A stretch of 64,000 nt of DNA from CAVQBP01 sp963848195 (GTDB lineage: Bacteria > Bacteroidota > Ignavibacteria > Ignavibacteriales > Ignavibacteriaceae): positions 806,001 through 870,000 of the forward strand of contig CAWKCY010000009.1 in NCBI GenBank assembly GCA_963848195.1, in the 5' to 3' direction. Under the pieces are notes generated by a model that was not told where the DNA came from, did no database searches, and worked only from the letters and a program-made list of their open reading frames with translations. This document shows, piece by piece, positions 1 to 7,984 of this stretch (within the stretch, counting starts at the first letter, position 1; each line of letters begins with the position of its first letter). The translations under genes and the position numbers were made by a program.

Positions 1-705
1 CATACTATGGATGGAGTTTTTCTGGCTGAAGAAATAAGAAAGATTCCTGAAAGATATCACCTCCCCTTTATACTTTTATCCTCATACGGATTTCGTGACA
101 AAAATATAAACTTAACATTTTTTGCAGCTACTCTTACTAAACCTATTAAATTTTCTCAGCTGCAGAATGCTTTAGTCACTGTCTTATCAAAGAATAAAGT
201 CCCCTTTAAAAAACATCGGGTTATTGCTTCAATGCAGTTCGATTCTTCCTTAGGTAAACAATATCCTTTAAAAATACTATTAGCTGAAGATAACAAAGTA
301 AATCAAAAAGTCGCGTTAAGATTTCTAGAAAAACTAGGGTACCGTGCTGATGTTGCTTTTAATGGTTTGGAAGTATTAAACGCCTTAAACCGTCAATTTT
401 ATGATCTAGTTCTAATGGATATACAAATGCCCGATATGGATGGTGAAGAAGCAACTGAAGTGATCAGAAAAAGTTTTCCTCCAAATCATCAGCCCAGAAT
501 AATAGCCATGACTGCCAATGCAATGAAATCAGATCATGATAAATATATTTCATTAGGTATGAATGATTATATTGTAAAACCCATTAAAATTGAGGAACTT
601 GTAAGGACTTTGATTGAAAGTTATACATATCTGTATCCTATCAAAATATCAAATCAAGATAAAGAAGATTTTAGAAAATCTAATATCGATTTAAATTCAA
701 ACTAA
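1..705 (+). CDS. Hybrid sensor kinase or multi-receiver protein, C-terminal part (partial)
   Basis: The reading frame is open from the first base, so the gene begins outside the window and only its C-terminal 234 codons are seen. They hold the end of one receiver domain (MDG, then LSS and the TKP lysine motif) and a complete second receiver domain. The second has the acidic pair AEDN, the phosphoacceptor Asp in LVLMDIQMPDMDG, the Thr in AMTANA and the Lys in IVKPI. Two receivers in tandem at a C-terminus are typical of hybrid histidine kinases of the BarA/phosphorelay type. The kinase core is not visible, so that assignment is inference. The protein ends in a short Asn/Ser-rich tail. There is no obvious link to the potassium genes downstream. 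Confidence 0.85.
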   Translation, partial: HTMDGVFLAEEIRKIPERYHLPFILLSSYGFRDKNINLTFFAATLTKPIKFSQLQNALVTVLSKNKVPFKKHRVIASMQFDSSLGKQYPLKILLAEDNKVNQKVALRFLEKLGYRADVAFNGLEVLNALNRQFYDLVLMDIQMPDMDGEEATEVIRKSFPPNHQPRIIAMTANAMKSDHDKYISLGMNDYIVKPIKIEELVRTLIESYTYLYPIKISNQDKEDFRKSNIDLNSN

Positions 706-767
706 TTGATATTCTTGCCCATAAATCCAAAAATCACTTCTTAAATGGTGTGTTTTCACATATTACA

Positions 768-886
768 CTTGCCTGCCGTGCTACCAAATGCCATTTAATA
801 TCTATAGCAAAATGGGTATTTCGGGAAAATCTGCACGTGCTTATGCGGCTTCCTATGCAATAAAACATAAGTTAATATTGACTTAG
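768..886 (+). pseudogene. Remnant of a LuxR/NarL-type helix-turn-helix C-terminus
   Basis: This lies in the 345-bp gap between the hybrid kinase and the monooxygenase. Codons 797-886 read NIYSKMGISGKSARAYAASY and then AIKHKLILT before a TAG stop. This matches the recognition helix and tail of LuxR/NarL regulators (pattern N-I-Y-x-K-L-G-[IV]-x-x-[RK]-x-x-A-x-x-x-A-x-x-x-x-L-I). About 10 codons upstream, a neighbouring frame reads TKCHL, like the VKxHL of the same family, so a frameshift seems to have occurred near 795. No start codon or receiver domain remains. The rest of the gap, 887-1050, is AT-rich and shows only two TACGTGT direct repeats (near 954 and 977). Confidence 0.4.
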
Positions 887-1050
887 TTTCAAATTATACT
901 AAAATATTAAGGCAAAGATTAAATAAATTTACTAATGATTCTATTAAAAAATATTACGTGTTATTTAACAAAAAATACGTGTACCTCTGATTTTTATTCG
1001 CTTCTCAAAACATATTTTAAGACCGAAATTAATTAAAAAAGAGGTAAATT

Positions 1051-2145
1051 ATGAATAACTCATATGAAACGGAACATTCTAAAGTTATAGTTATTGGAGC
1101 TGGTCAGGCTGGCTTATCGGTAGGATATTATTTATCAAGAAGTAATATTCCGTTTATAATTCTTGACGCTAATAAGAAAATTGGAGACTCTTGGCGCAGC
1201 CGCTGGGATTCTCTTCATCTTTTTACTCCTGCTAAATTTGATGGTCTCCCCGGAATGACTTTTCCAGCTTCCCCTAATTACTTCCCGGCAAAAGATGAAA
1301 TGGCCGATTATCTTGAAAATTATGCAGCCCATTTTAATCTGCCCGTTAGAACCGGTGTAAAAGTAGATGGACTCTCAAGAGAAGGTAATTCATATTGCAT
1401 TTCGGCAGGGGATAAACATTTTCAGGCAGAACACGTTGTGATTGCAATGTCCAATTATCAATCACCAAAAATACCTGCTTTTGCAAGTGAACTTAATTCT
1501 GATATCACCCAATTTCATTCTCTATATTATCGCAATCCTTCCCAATTTCAGGATGGCCCCGTTCTTGTCGTTGGTGCCGGTAATTCAGGTTCAGAAATAG
1601 CATTGGAAGCCGCTAGGAATAATCATCCGGTTTGGCTCTCAGGAAGGGATGTTGGGCATATTCCTTTTCATATTGAAAGTACAGTTGCTAAAGTTATCCT
1701 TACTAGATTAGTAATACGATTTTTATTCCATAGAATTCTAACTATTAATACCCCGATAGGAAGGAAAGTTCGTTCTAAAATAATATCTCAAGGCGGTCCT
1801 TTAATCAGAATAAAGCCAAAAGAAATTAATAAGGCCGGAATTGAACGTGTTCCTAAAATTATTGGCGTTGATCAGGGTCTCCCTTTAACTGTGAATAAGC
1901 AAACTCTTAAAGTTAAAAATATAGTATGGTGTACAGGTTTTCATCCTTCTTTTTCATGGATTGATATCCTAGTATTTAAAGATAGAGAGCCAATGCATGA
2001 ACGTGGAGTAGTAAAAAAAGAACCTGGCTTATATTTTACCGGTTTACATTTCCTTTTTGCATTATCTTCTGCTATGGTTCATGGAACAGCTAGAGATGCG
2101 AAATTTATTGTTAAAACTATTGCAGATCGTTTAAATAGTAACTGA
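1051..2145 (+). CDS. Flavin-containing monooxygenase / NAD(P)-FAD oxidoreductase (CzcO-like)
   Basis: This is a 364-aa soluble protein with two dinucleotide-binding motifs: GAGQAG at residues 16-21 for FAD and GAGNSG at 175-180 for NAD(P)H. The WRSRWDSL segment after the first motif and the C-terminal TGLHFLFALSSAMVHG segment are typical of the CzcO/TrkA-like single-component flavin monooxygenases. Members oxidise organic substrates with NADPH and O2, but the substrate here cannot be read from sequence. The ATG at 1051 has AGAGGT seven bases upstream. It stands alone between the remnant at 768-886 and the convergent DUF4118 gene, and nothing ties it to potassium transport. The 157 bp downstream (2146-2302) show no feature. 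Confidence 0.85.
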   Translation: MNNSYETEHSKVIVIGAGQAGLSVGYYLSRSNIPFIILDANKKIGDSWRSRWDSLHLFTPAKFDGLPGMTFPASPNYFPAKDEMADYLENYAAHFNLPVRTGVKVDGLSREGNSYCISAGDKHFQAEHVVIAMSNYQSPKIPAFASELNSDITQFHSLYYRNPSQFQDGPVLVVGAGNSGSEIALEAARNNHPVWLSGRDVGHIPFHIESTVAKVILTRLVIRFLFHRILTINTPIGRKVRSKIISQGGPLIRIKPKEINKAGIERVPKIIGVDQGLPLTVNKQTLKVKNIVWCTGFHPSFSWIDILVFKDREPMHERGVVKKEPGLYFTGLHFLFALSSAMVHGTARDAKFIVKTIADRLNSN

Positions 2146-2302
2146 AATGAGGTTTTACTTTGGAATTTCCTATTTAATAAGCTAAACATCTTGCAAAAAG
2201 TTTTTGTGTTCTCAACAAATAATTATAAATGATCCGGCATTCGATGTCTTTTTTATCGATCTTTATACAAATATTATAAATGCTATATAGAAAGCTTCAG
2301 AT

Positions 2303-3109
2303 TTATGCCTGGGAATAGCTGGAATATCTTTCCAGAAATGGTACAATCTCCTTTATAAAACTTCTAAGAAATTCTAATTCTTTGGAATCTGATTTAATTA
2401 AATCACTTATCTTTATACCTATAACGCAAAATACTGAACCTTTAATTTGTAATGGAAAATATATAGCATCTACATCGTGCAGCGTATTTGTTGACTTTCC
2501 TGTTTCTTCTTTACTTTTTAATGAAGCTTCCGCAGCAAGCCACTCCATTTCATCAGGCATAAAATTACTTGCTGGATGCGGATCCCTCTTAAGCTTATTG
2601 AAATCTTCAGGAAGAAATATTACGGATTCAAATCCAAGAATAATTTGAATTTGCTTAACGACTTTAGTTAAAACCTCATCCGGATTTGTTGCAGCAGATA
2701 GAACTTTAACTAATGTATATGATGCATTAAGCTTTCTATCCTTTTCGATCATTATATTATCTGCAGCTTTCAATTTTGCAGTTAAAACACCATTTGCAAC
2801 AGCCACAATAAAGAACAAAAACAACATTAACCCGTCTTCAGTTTTATCTATTTTCATTGTAAAATGCGGCGGAATAAAATAATAATCCCAGGCAAGAGCA
2901 CTTATAATTGCTGATATTATTATCGGACCTCTGCTAAAGCTAAAAATAGGAAGAAGAAAAATTATCAGGAGCAATATTAAAGATACAGTCTCATAGCCTA
3001 TAGTGTTCTGTATATTATATAAAATCGCAATGAATATAAATAGCAGAATTGTTGAGAAGAAATATTGCTTCCCGGTCGATATTCTGAAAGTTTTTGTTAG
3101 GTTTTTCAT
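2303..3109 (-). CDS. DUF4118-GAF membrane protein (detached middle part of KdpD)
   Basis: This 268-aa protein has four closely spaced membrane helices in residues 15-110. The motif ALAWDYYFIPPHFTM between helices 3 and 4 is the signature of DUF4118, the membrane domain of the KdpD potassium sensor. Residues 130-260 form a GAF-like domain. The usual N-terminal KdpD/USP module and the C-terminal kinase are both absent, but each is encoded separately in this window (12730-13860 and 13857-15689). It may sense K+ or turgor and act with those proteins, although it has no output domain of its own. It is divergent from the K+ permease at 3523 and shares with it an intergenic region holding a tandem ATTTTGAAA site. 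The family match is firm; the partnership is inference. Confidence 0.8.
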   Translation of the reverse strand: MKNLTKTFRISTGKQYFFSTILLFIFIAILYNIQNTIGYETVSLILLLIIFLLPIFSFSRGPIIISAIISALAWDYYFIPPHFTMKIDKTEDGLMLFLFFIVAVANGVLTAKLKAADNIMIEKDRKLNASYTLVKVLSAATNPDEVLTKVVKQIQIILGFESVIFLPEDFNKLKRDPHPASNFMPDEMEWLAAEASLKSKEETGKSTNTLHDVDAIYFPLQIKGSVFCVIGIKISDLIKSDSKELEFLRSFIKEIVPFLERYSSYSQA

Positions 3110-3204
3110 ATATTCAAATTATTTCCTTTTTATAATACAAATTACGTGCAATATTTTTCCTTCTGTTTTTTCTATTAAAGTAATTAATTTCATCTCTCAC
3201 CCTT

Positions 3205-3238
3205 CCATTTTGAAAAACTGCTTTTTCATTTTGAAAGG
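3205..3238. promoter_or_regulatory. Tandem ATTTTGAAA site, putative activator-binding site
   Basis: Two copies of CATTTTGAAA start at 3206 and 3227, 21 bp apart (two helical turns). The same arrangement, at 22 bp spacing, recurs at 6942-6973 upstream of the kdp operon. Those two places flank the gene for an NtrC-type activator, which is the natural candidate to bind them. The site is about 100 bp upstream of the DUF4118 gene and about 290 bp upstream of the permease gene, so it could serve either. The remainder of 3110-3522 holds no gene. A GG-N11-GC box at 3452-3466 is one base off the sigma-54 spacing. Confidence 0.5.
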
Positions 3239-3522
3239 GTAAGGGTTGTTTATAAACGAAGAAAATCTCTGGAAAATTTCATAATCCCTTCAAATTAGCA
3301 GATAATTAGATAATCACACCATTTTAGAAAATTGGTATTATAGATGTATATTATACCTTGTTTTAAGATTAAAATAGACTTAAAGAAAAATGGCATATAG
3401 AAATTCCGGAGATAAAATAAAAGTATTCCATTTGAAGTTGCATATTTCTGTGGCAGGTCGGTTCGCCTGGAACTAAAAAAAGAGTATCTGAAACCGGTAT
3501 CAAATATTAGGATTTTGATTTT

Positions 3523-5502
3523 ATGAATAATAAGACAAACATGAAAAGAGTAAAAAAAATTGTAATCGGTGCTGCTAAAAACCCACAGGACAAAAGTATA
3601 TTCCATAAATTATCATTGGTGGCATTTTTAGCATGGGTAGGATTGGGTGCCGATGGCTTATCTTCCTCTTGCTATGGCCCTGAAGAAGCTTTTCTGGCAT
3701 TGAAAGATCATCCTTACCTTGGAATATTTGTCGCGCTGGCTTCGGGTCTGACAATTTTTATAATTGCAACAAGTTATTCACAGATAATTGAATTATTTCC
3801 AACTGGCGGAGGAGGTTATTTAGTAGCAAGCAAGCTCCTTTCACCAAGCATTGGCATGATTTCAGGATGTGCATTATTAATTGATTATGTCCTCACTATC
3901 TCTATTTCAATTGCGAGCGGCGCAGATGCTATCTTCAGTTTTTTGCCTCAAGAATGGTACAGCTATAAATTGGAGTTTGCAGTATTTGGATTAATAATTC
4001 TTACTATTCTAAATTTAAGGGGGATAAAAGAAGCAGTGATGCCTTTGGTCCCGATTTTCATATTATTCGTTGTCATACATGTTTTTGCAATTATATATGC
4101 AATTTCTTCACATCTTCATAGGTTTGATATTGTTTTTAATAGTACTGCTAGTGAAGTAACAGGTACTGTACAAAGTGTAGGTATATTCGGCGTTTTATTC
4201 CTAATACTAAGGGCATATAGTATGGGAGCCGGAACTTTTACAGGTATTGAAGCAGTCAGTAATGGTCTACCTGTTCTTAGAGAACCAAGAGTTTCTACCG
4301 GTAAAAAAACAATGGTTTATATGGCAGCATCATTAGCATTTACTGTCATCGGATTAATGATCTCTTATCTCCTTTTTAATGTACATTATCAGCAAGGAAA
4401 AACACTCAATGCGGTTTTGTTTGAATCTATTACAAGTCTTTGGGGAAGTCAAAGTTCGTATGCTTTTATTTTAACAGCTCTTTTATCGGAAGCAATACTG
4501 TTGTTTATTGCTGCTCAGGCTGGCTTTTTAGATGGTCCAAGAGTACTTGCAAGCATGTCGCTGGATAGGTGGTTTCCTACGAGGTTTTCAACTCTTAGTG
4601 ATAGACTTGTAACTCAAAACGGCATTATTCTGATGGGAGTAGCTGCATTATTCATGATGCTGCTAACCCGTGGTGATGTAAAATTCCTGGTAATATTATA
4701 CAGTATAAATGTATTTATAACATTTAGCCTTTCACAGTTGGGAATGGTAAAGCATTGGTGGATTGAACGTAAGAATGAAAAAAAATGGCTTAAAAAATTT
4801 TTAATAAATGGCATCGGGTTGATACTTACCTCGTTTATATTGATCTCGGTTACTATAATTAAATTTAGTGAAGGAGGTTGGATCACTATAATTGTAACGG
4901 GTTCATTAATTTTATTAGCATTTTATATAAAAGGGCACTATAAGAAGACAAGTGAACTTTTTACAAAATTAAATGAAATTGTAGATTCGGTTGAAGCCTC
5001 AATTTATGATATAAAAGAACATAAATCCGGTTCTAATGAACCAGCTCCAAATAAAACTGCTGCAATTTTAGTAAACGGGTTTAACGGTTTGGGCTTGCAT
5101 ACTCTTTTGAGTACAATTAAATTATTTAGCGGAAATTTTAGGAATTACATTTTTATACAGGTTGGTGCTATTGATGCGGGAAACTTTAAGGGGATAGATG
5201 AAGTGAAGAATTTAAATGACTATGTAAAAAAAGAAACTGATAGGTATGTTAATTTTATGCAGAAGAATGCTTACCATTCGGAAGCTTTCACATCTATTGG
5301 AATTGACGTAGCTGAGGAAATTGAAAGAATTCTTCCCGAAATATTAATTAAATATCCGAATGTTGTTTTTTTTGGAGGTCAGATCGTCTTTCCTAAAGAA
5401 ACTTTTGCCAGCCGGTGGCTGCATAATTATATAGTATTCATTTTACAAAAAAAATTCTATAGGAAAGGTATTCCATTTGTAATTTTACCAATAAGGTTGT
5501 GA
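3523..5502 (+). CDS. KimA-like potassium permease (APC superfamily)
   Basis: This 659-aa polytopic membrane protein has about 12 hydrophobic helices up to residue 465 and a soluble C-terminal domain. Family signatures are LGADGLSSSCYGPEE near residue 45, FPTGGGGYLVAS, LLIDYVLTISISIASGADAI, FTGIEAVSNGLP and FSLSQLGM. These match KimA (formerly YdaO) of Bacillus subtilis, a K+/H+ symporter of the APC superfamily, better than amino-acid permeases. The family is often annotated simply as amino acid permease. Its place beside kdp genes and a KdpD-type membrane domain supports K+ as substrate. Two in-frame ATGs (3523 and 3541) could start it. The next gene, a response regulator, follows after about 50 bp, probably in one operon. 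Confidence 0.8.
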   Translation: MNNKTNMKRVKKIVIGAAKNPQDKSIFHKLSLVAFLAWVGLGADGLSSSCYGPEEAFLALKDHPYLGIFVALASGLTIFIIATSYSQIIELFPTGGGGYLVASKLLSPSIGMISGCALLIDYVLTISISIASGADAIFSFLPQEWYSYKLEFAVFGLIILTILNLRGIKEAVMPLVPIFILFVVIHVFAIIYAISSHLHRFDIVFNSTASEVTGTVQSVGIFGVLFLILRAYSMGAGTFTGIEAVSNGLPVLREPRVSTGKKTMVYMAASLAFTVIGLMISYLLFNVHYQQGKTLNAVLFESITSLWGSQSSYAFILTALLSEAILLFIAAQAGFLDGPRVLASMSLDRWFPTRFSTLSDRLVTQNGIILMGVAALFMMLLTRGDVKFLVILYSINVFITFSLSQLGMVKHWWIERKNEKKWLKKFLINGIGLILTSFILISVTIIKFSEGGWITIIVTGSLILLAFYIKGHYKKTSELFTKLNEIVDSVEASIYDIKEHKSGSNEPAPNKTAAILVNGFNGLGLHTLLSTIKLFSGNFRNYIFIQVGAIDAGNFKGIDEVKNLNDYVKKETDRYVNFMQKNAYHSEAFTSIGIDVAEEIERILPEILIKYPNVVFFGGQIVFPKETFASRWLHNYIVFILQKKFYRKGIPFVILPIRL

Positions 5503-5551
5503 ATCTTATCTATTGATATTGAATTCCTAAAACAATAAAAAAGTCTTGAAA

Positions 5552-6898
5552 ATGTCAAAAGGAAATATTTTAGTAGTCGATGATGAAGAAGATTTGCGGC
5601 ATCTTCTTTCACGTCTTATAAGCTTAGAAGATTTTAAAACATTTGAAGCTAATGACGGTAAAACCGCTTTAAATTTATTATTGAGAGAAGATTTCCAGGT
5701 GATAGTAACTGATGTTAAGCTTCCTGATGTAAGCGGAATAGATCTTATCCATGAGTTTAGAAGATTAAACCCAAATGCTGAAATTATTGTATTAACAGCT
5801 TATGGAACTATTGAAGACGGCGTGAAAGCAATTAAAGAGGGAGCCTTCGATTATATAACAAAAGGAGATGAAGATAATAAAATAATTCCACTGGTAGAAA
5901 AGGCATTTGAAAAATCCAGGATGAAATATAGAATTGAACAATTAGAAAAAAGAGTAGGGGAAAAATTCCACTTTGATAATATAACCGGGACATCAAAAGA
6001 AATAAAAGAAACAATTGAAATTGCTAGAAAGGTTGCACAAACCGGTGTACCTATTCTTCTGCTGGGAGAAACCGGGAGCGGGAAAGAACTTTTTGCTCAG
6101 TCAATTCATAATGAAAGTAATAGAAAAGATTATCCTTTTGTTGCAATTAACTGCAGTGCAATAGCTAAAGATTTACTTGAGTCTGAAATGTTTGGTTATA
6201 AAGCAGGAGCTTTTACAGGAGCTGTTAAAAATAAAAAAGGTCTTTTTGAAGAAGCAAATTCAGGAACTATCTTTTTAGATGAAATTGGAGAAATGGATTC
6301 TTCACTTCAAGCTAAACTTTTAAGAGTGCTTGAAACAAGTTCGTTTATTAAACCCGGTGATACTAAACCTTCCGAAGTAGATGTTAGAATTATTACGGCG
6401 ACTAATAGAGATCTTGAAAAGGAAATTGAAAGAAATAATTTCAGAAAAGATTTATATTATAGGATAGGAGTTGTTAAAATTGAAATCCCGCCTTTAAGAA
6501 ACAGGAAAGAAGATATTGAACCTTTAGCTCAATTTTTTATTAATGATTTTTCAAGAAAAATGAAACGCATCATAAAAACAATTGATAAAGATTTTTTGGA
6601 TAAATTAAAAGAGTATGATTATCCGGGCAATATAAGGGAGTTGAAGAATGTAATTGAAAGAGCAATAATATTAATGGAAGGCGATATATTAAAAAGTTCT
6701 TCTTTACCAAAAGAATTTTTTAAAGAGGAAATGAAAAAGAATCAGTTAAGTGCTTCCCTAAAGATGGATGAAATTGAAAAACACCATATTCTAAAAGTTT
6801 TGCATCAAACGAATGGCAACAAAACTAAAACCGCAGAAGCTCTAGGGATAGGTTTAACTACTCTTTACAGGAAACTTCAGGCGTATGGTTTGGAATGA
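5552..6898 (+). CDS. Sigma-54-dependent NtrC-family response regulator
   Basis: The domain order is receiver (phosphoacceptor Asp54 in VTDVKLPD, Lys104), AAA+ sigma-54 activator domain and a Fis-type helix-turn-helix at the C-terminus (NGNKTKTAEALGIGLTTLYR). The activator domain has Walker A GETGSGK at 162-168, the sigma-54 contact loop GAFTGA at 209-214 and Walker B FLDEIGE. All catalytic parts are present, so it should be an active, phosphorylation-controlled enhancer-binding protein. I chose ATG 5552 over the in-frame TTG at 5546. It sits between a K+ permease and a kdp operon that has a sigma-54 promoter. It is therefore the likely replacement for KdpE (an OmpR-type regulator elsewhere), receiving phosphate from the kinase at 13857-15689. 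That pairing is inference. Confidence 0.92.
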   Translation: MSKGNILVVDDEEDLRHLLSRLISLEDFKTFEANDGKTALNLLLREDFQVIVTDVKLPDVSGIDLIHEFRRLNPNAEIIVLTAYGTIEDGVKAIKEGAFDYITKGDEDNKIIPLVEKAFEKSRMKYRIEQLEKRVGEKFHFDNITGTSKEIKETIEIARKVAQTGVPILLLGETGSGKELFAQSIHNESNRKDYPFVAINCSAIAKDLLESEMFGYKAGAFTGAVKNKKGLFEEANSGTIFLDEIGEMDSSLQAKLLRVLETSSFIKPGDTKPSEVDVRIITATNRDLEKEIERNNFRKDLYYRIGVVKIEIPPLRNRKEDIEPLAQFFINDFSRKMKRIIKTIDKDFLDKLKEYDYPGNIRELKNVIERAIILMEGDILKSSSLPKEFFKEEMKKNQLSASLKMDEIEKHHILKVLHQTNGNKTKTAEALGIGLTTLYRKLQAYGLE

Positions 6899-6940
6899 TT
6901 TTTATTTTATTCAACATCTAAGATTTTTCTTTTTATCCTA

Positions 6941-6974
6941 CCATTTTGAAAAAACTTCCCTTCTATTTTGAAAT
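6941..6974. promoter_or_regulatory. Tandem ATTTTGAAA upstream activator site of the kdp operon
   Basis: ATTTTGAAA occurs at 6943-6951 and 6965-6973, 22 bp apart, with the same pyrimidine-rich left context as the pair at 3207-3236. It ends about 85 bp upstream of the sigma-54 promoter at 7059, a normal distance for an NtrC-type enhancer. The likely ligand is the activator encoded just upstream. Confidence 0.55.
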
Positions 6975-7058
6975 GATAATAATCATTCTCGTTTCAGTCA
7001 AATCGTAAAATTATCGATATACAACTAAAATTGATATAATTTTTTTTGCATCCAATAC

Positions 7059-7074
7059 TGGCACTTAAAATGCT
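7059..7074 (+). promoter_or_regulatory. Sigma-54 (-24/-12) promoter of the kdp operon
   Basis: TGGCAC, six bases, TGCT: the GG at 7060-7061 and the GC at 7072-7073 are separated by exactly 10 bases, the invariant sigma-54 spacing. Transcription would start near 7085. An ATG at 7090 would then have almost no leader, so the ATG at 7123 is the better start of the first gene. Confidence 0.75.
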
Positions 7075-7122
7075 CTAATTGATTAATCTATGCTTGCTAT
7101 ACACAAATTAAAGGTTGATGCC

Positions 7123-7461
7123 ATGAAACCTGATTTTGATGAAAAAAAAGAAATGTTAAAGAACAAGCTTCTTTACCTTAGACATAATATGGCAAAGTTT
7201 TTTGACTGTGATGATGCCTTTATAAAATTATCTGATCCTATTTATACTAACGACAGGTTTAAGATCAATGCTGTATTAACTATTATCAATAGGGAAGTAA
7301 ACAGCTTGAATACATTGCATGGGAACACTTATTATTTAGATTTTGAAGGTGAATATCTAAAAAGAGAGGGAATTTGGTATGAAGGAAATTTTTACAATTA
7401 TGATGAGTTAAATGATTTTTTCCAAAAAATTTCTTTAGAAATGAAGGAAATCAAACAATAA
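7123..7461 (+). CDS. Unknown 112-aa protein, first gene of the kdp operon
   Basis: I do not recognise a family. The protein is small, soluble, charged and rich in Asp/Glu/Lys/Tyr/Phe, with no signal peptide or membrane helix. It has a helical N-terminus (KKEMLKNKLLYLRHNM) and a C-terminal half with alternating hydrophobic residues. The start at 7123 has AAGG eight bases upstream and leaves a leader of about 38 bases from the predicted sigma-54 start site. An ATG at 7090 would add 11 residues. It lies 39 bp before the P-II gene, so the two are probably co-transcribed and may act together, for instance as a small cytoplasmic regulator. That role is a guess from position only. Confidence 0.6.
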   Translation: MKPDFDEKKEMLKNKLLYLRHNMAKFFDCDDAFIKLSDPIYTNDRFKINAVLTIINREVNSLNTLHGNTYYLDFEGEYLKREGIWYEGNFYNYDELNDFFQKISLEMKEIKQ

Positions 7462-7500
7462 TTACTTCTTTATTAAAGCATAAAAAAAATTTGAGGGCTT

Positions 7501-7839
7501 ATGAAAATGTTAGAGGCAATAGTACAGCCATACAAGCTTGATGAAGTTCATAACGCTTTACTGGAATCCGGGTTTGGAGGTTTTACGGTTACCGATGTTG
7601 GAGGTTATGGAAGACAGAAAGGACATCCGGGAATATATAGAGGTAATGAATACAATGTAGATTTTATCCCAAAAGTTAAAATAGAATTGGTTTGCCCTGA
7701 TGATGAGATTGAGAACGCAGTTTCAACTATAATAATTTCTGCAAAAACAGGAGAACATGGCGATGGTAAGATATTTATTTATTCAATTGAAGAAGCAATA
7801 AGAGTTCGAACAGAGGAAATTGGAGAAGCTGCACTTTAA
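7501..7839 (+). CDS. P-II family signal-transduction protein (GlnB/GlnK-like)
   Basis: This 112-aa protein has the classic P-II length and pattern: QPYKLDEV at the N-terminus, GYGRQKGH before the T-loop, RGNEYNVDF with Tyr51 (the uridylylation site in enteric GlnB), and TGEHGDGKIF for ATP/2-oxoglutarate binding. P-II proteins are trimers that read ATP/ADP and 2-oxoglutarate and control nitrogen transporters and enzymes. Here it is not beside amtB or glnA. It sits between the sigma-54 promoter and kdpFABC, preceded by GAGG. A role in tuning K+ import to nitrogen or energy state (K+ being the counter-ion of glutamate) is attractive but inferred. It could also simply regulate other targets. Confidence 0.92.
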   Translation: MKMLEAIVQPYKLDEVHNALLESGFGGFTVTDVGGYGRQKGHPGIYRGNEYNVDFIPKVKIELVCPDDEIENAVSTIIISAKTGEHGDGKIFIYSIEEAIRVRTEEIGEAAL

Positions 7840-7889
7840 GGAGTTAAAGATTATTCTAATAATTTATAAAACAATTATTCGGAGGAAAC

Positions 7890-7973
7890 GTGCTCGAAAT
7901 AGGAATGATTCTTTTAGGTGTTCTGATTTTCTATCTAATGTTCAAATCAATTCAATTCTTTGATATTCTATAA
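7890..7973 (+). CDS. 27-aa single-span membrane peptide upstream of kdpF
   Basis: A GTG start follows a strong GGAGG five bases upstream (7881-7885). The 27-residue product (MLEIGMILLGVLIFYLMFKS and then IQFFDIL) is one membrane helix. Its stop is followed by AAGGAGAA, the ribosome-binding site of the next small gene. It resembles KdpF in size and character but lacks the C-terminal LIKPEKF-like tail, so it may be a second accessory peptide of the Kdp ATPase. The strong ribosome-binding site and tight packing support translation; function is unknown. Confidence 0.6.
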   Translation: MLEIGMILLGVLIFYLMFKSIQFFDIL

Positions 7974-7984
7974 GGAGAATAACA

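Noticed and set aside
3452..3466. Sigma-54-like TGGCAG...TTCGCC before the permease gene
   Set aside because: GG and GC are 11 bases apart; sigma-54 promoters need 10, so it was not called as a promoter.
6972..6987. AATGAT-AATA-ATCATT palindrome resembling a Fur box
   Set aside because: Arms are separated by four bases, not the one of a 19-bp Fur box, and nothing nearby concerns iron.
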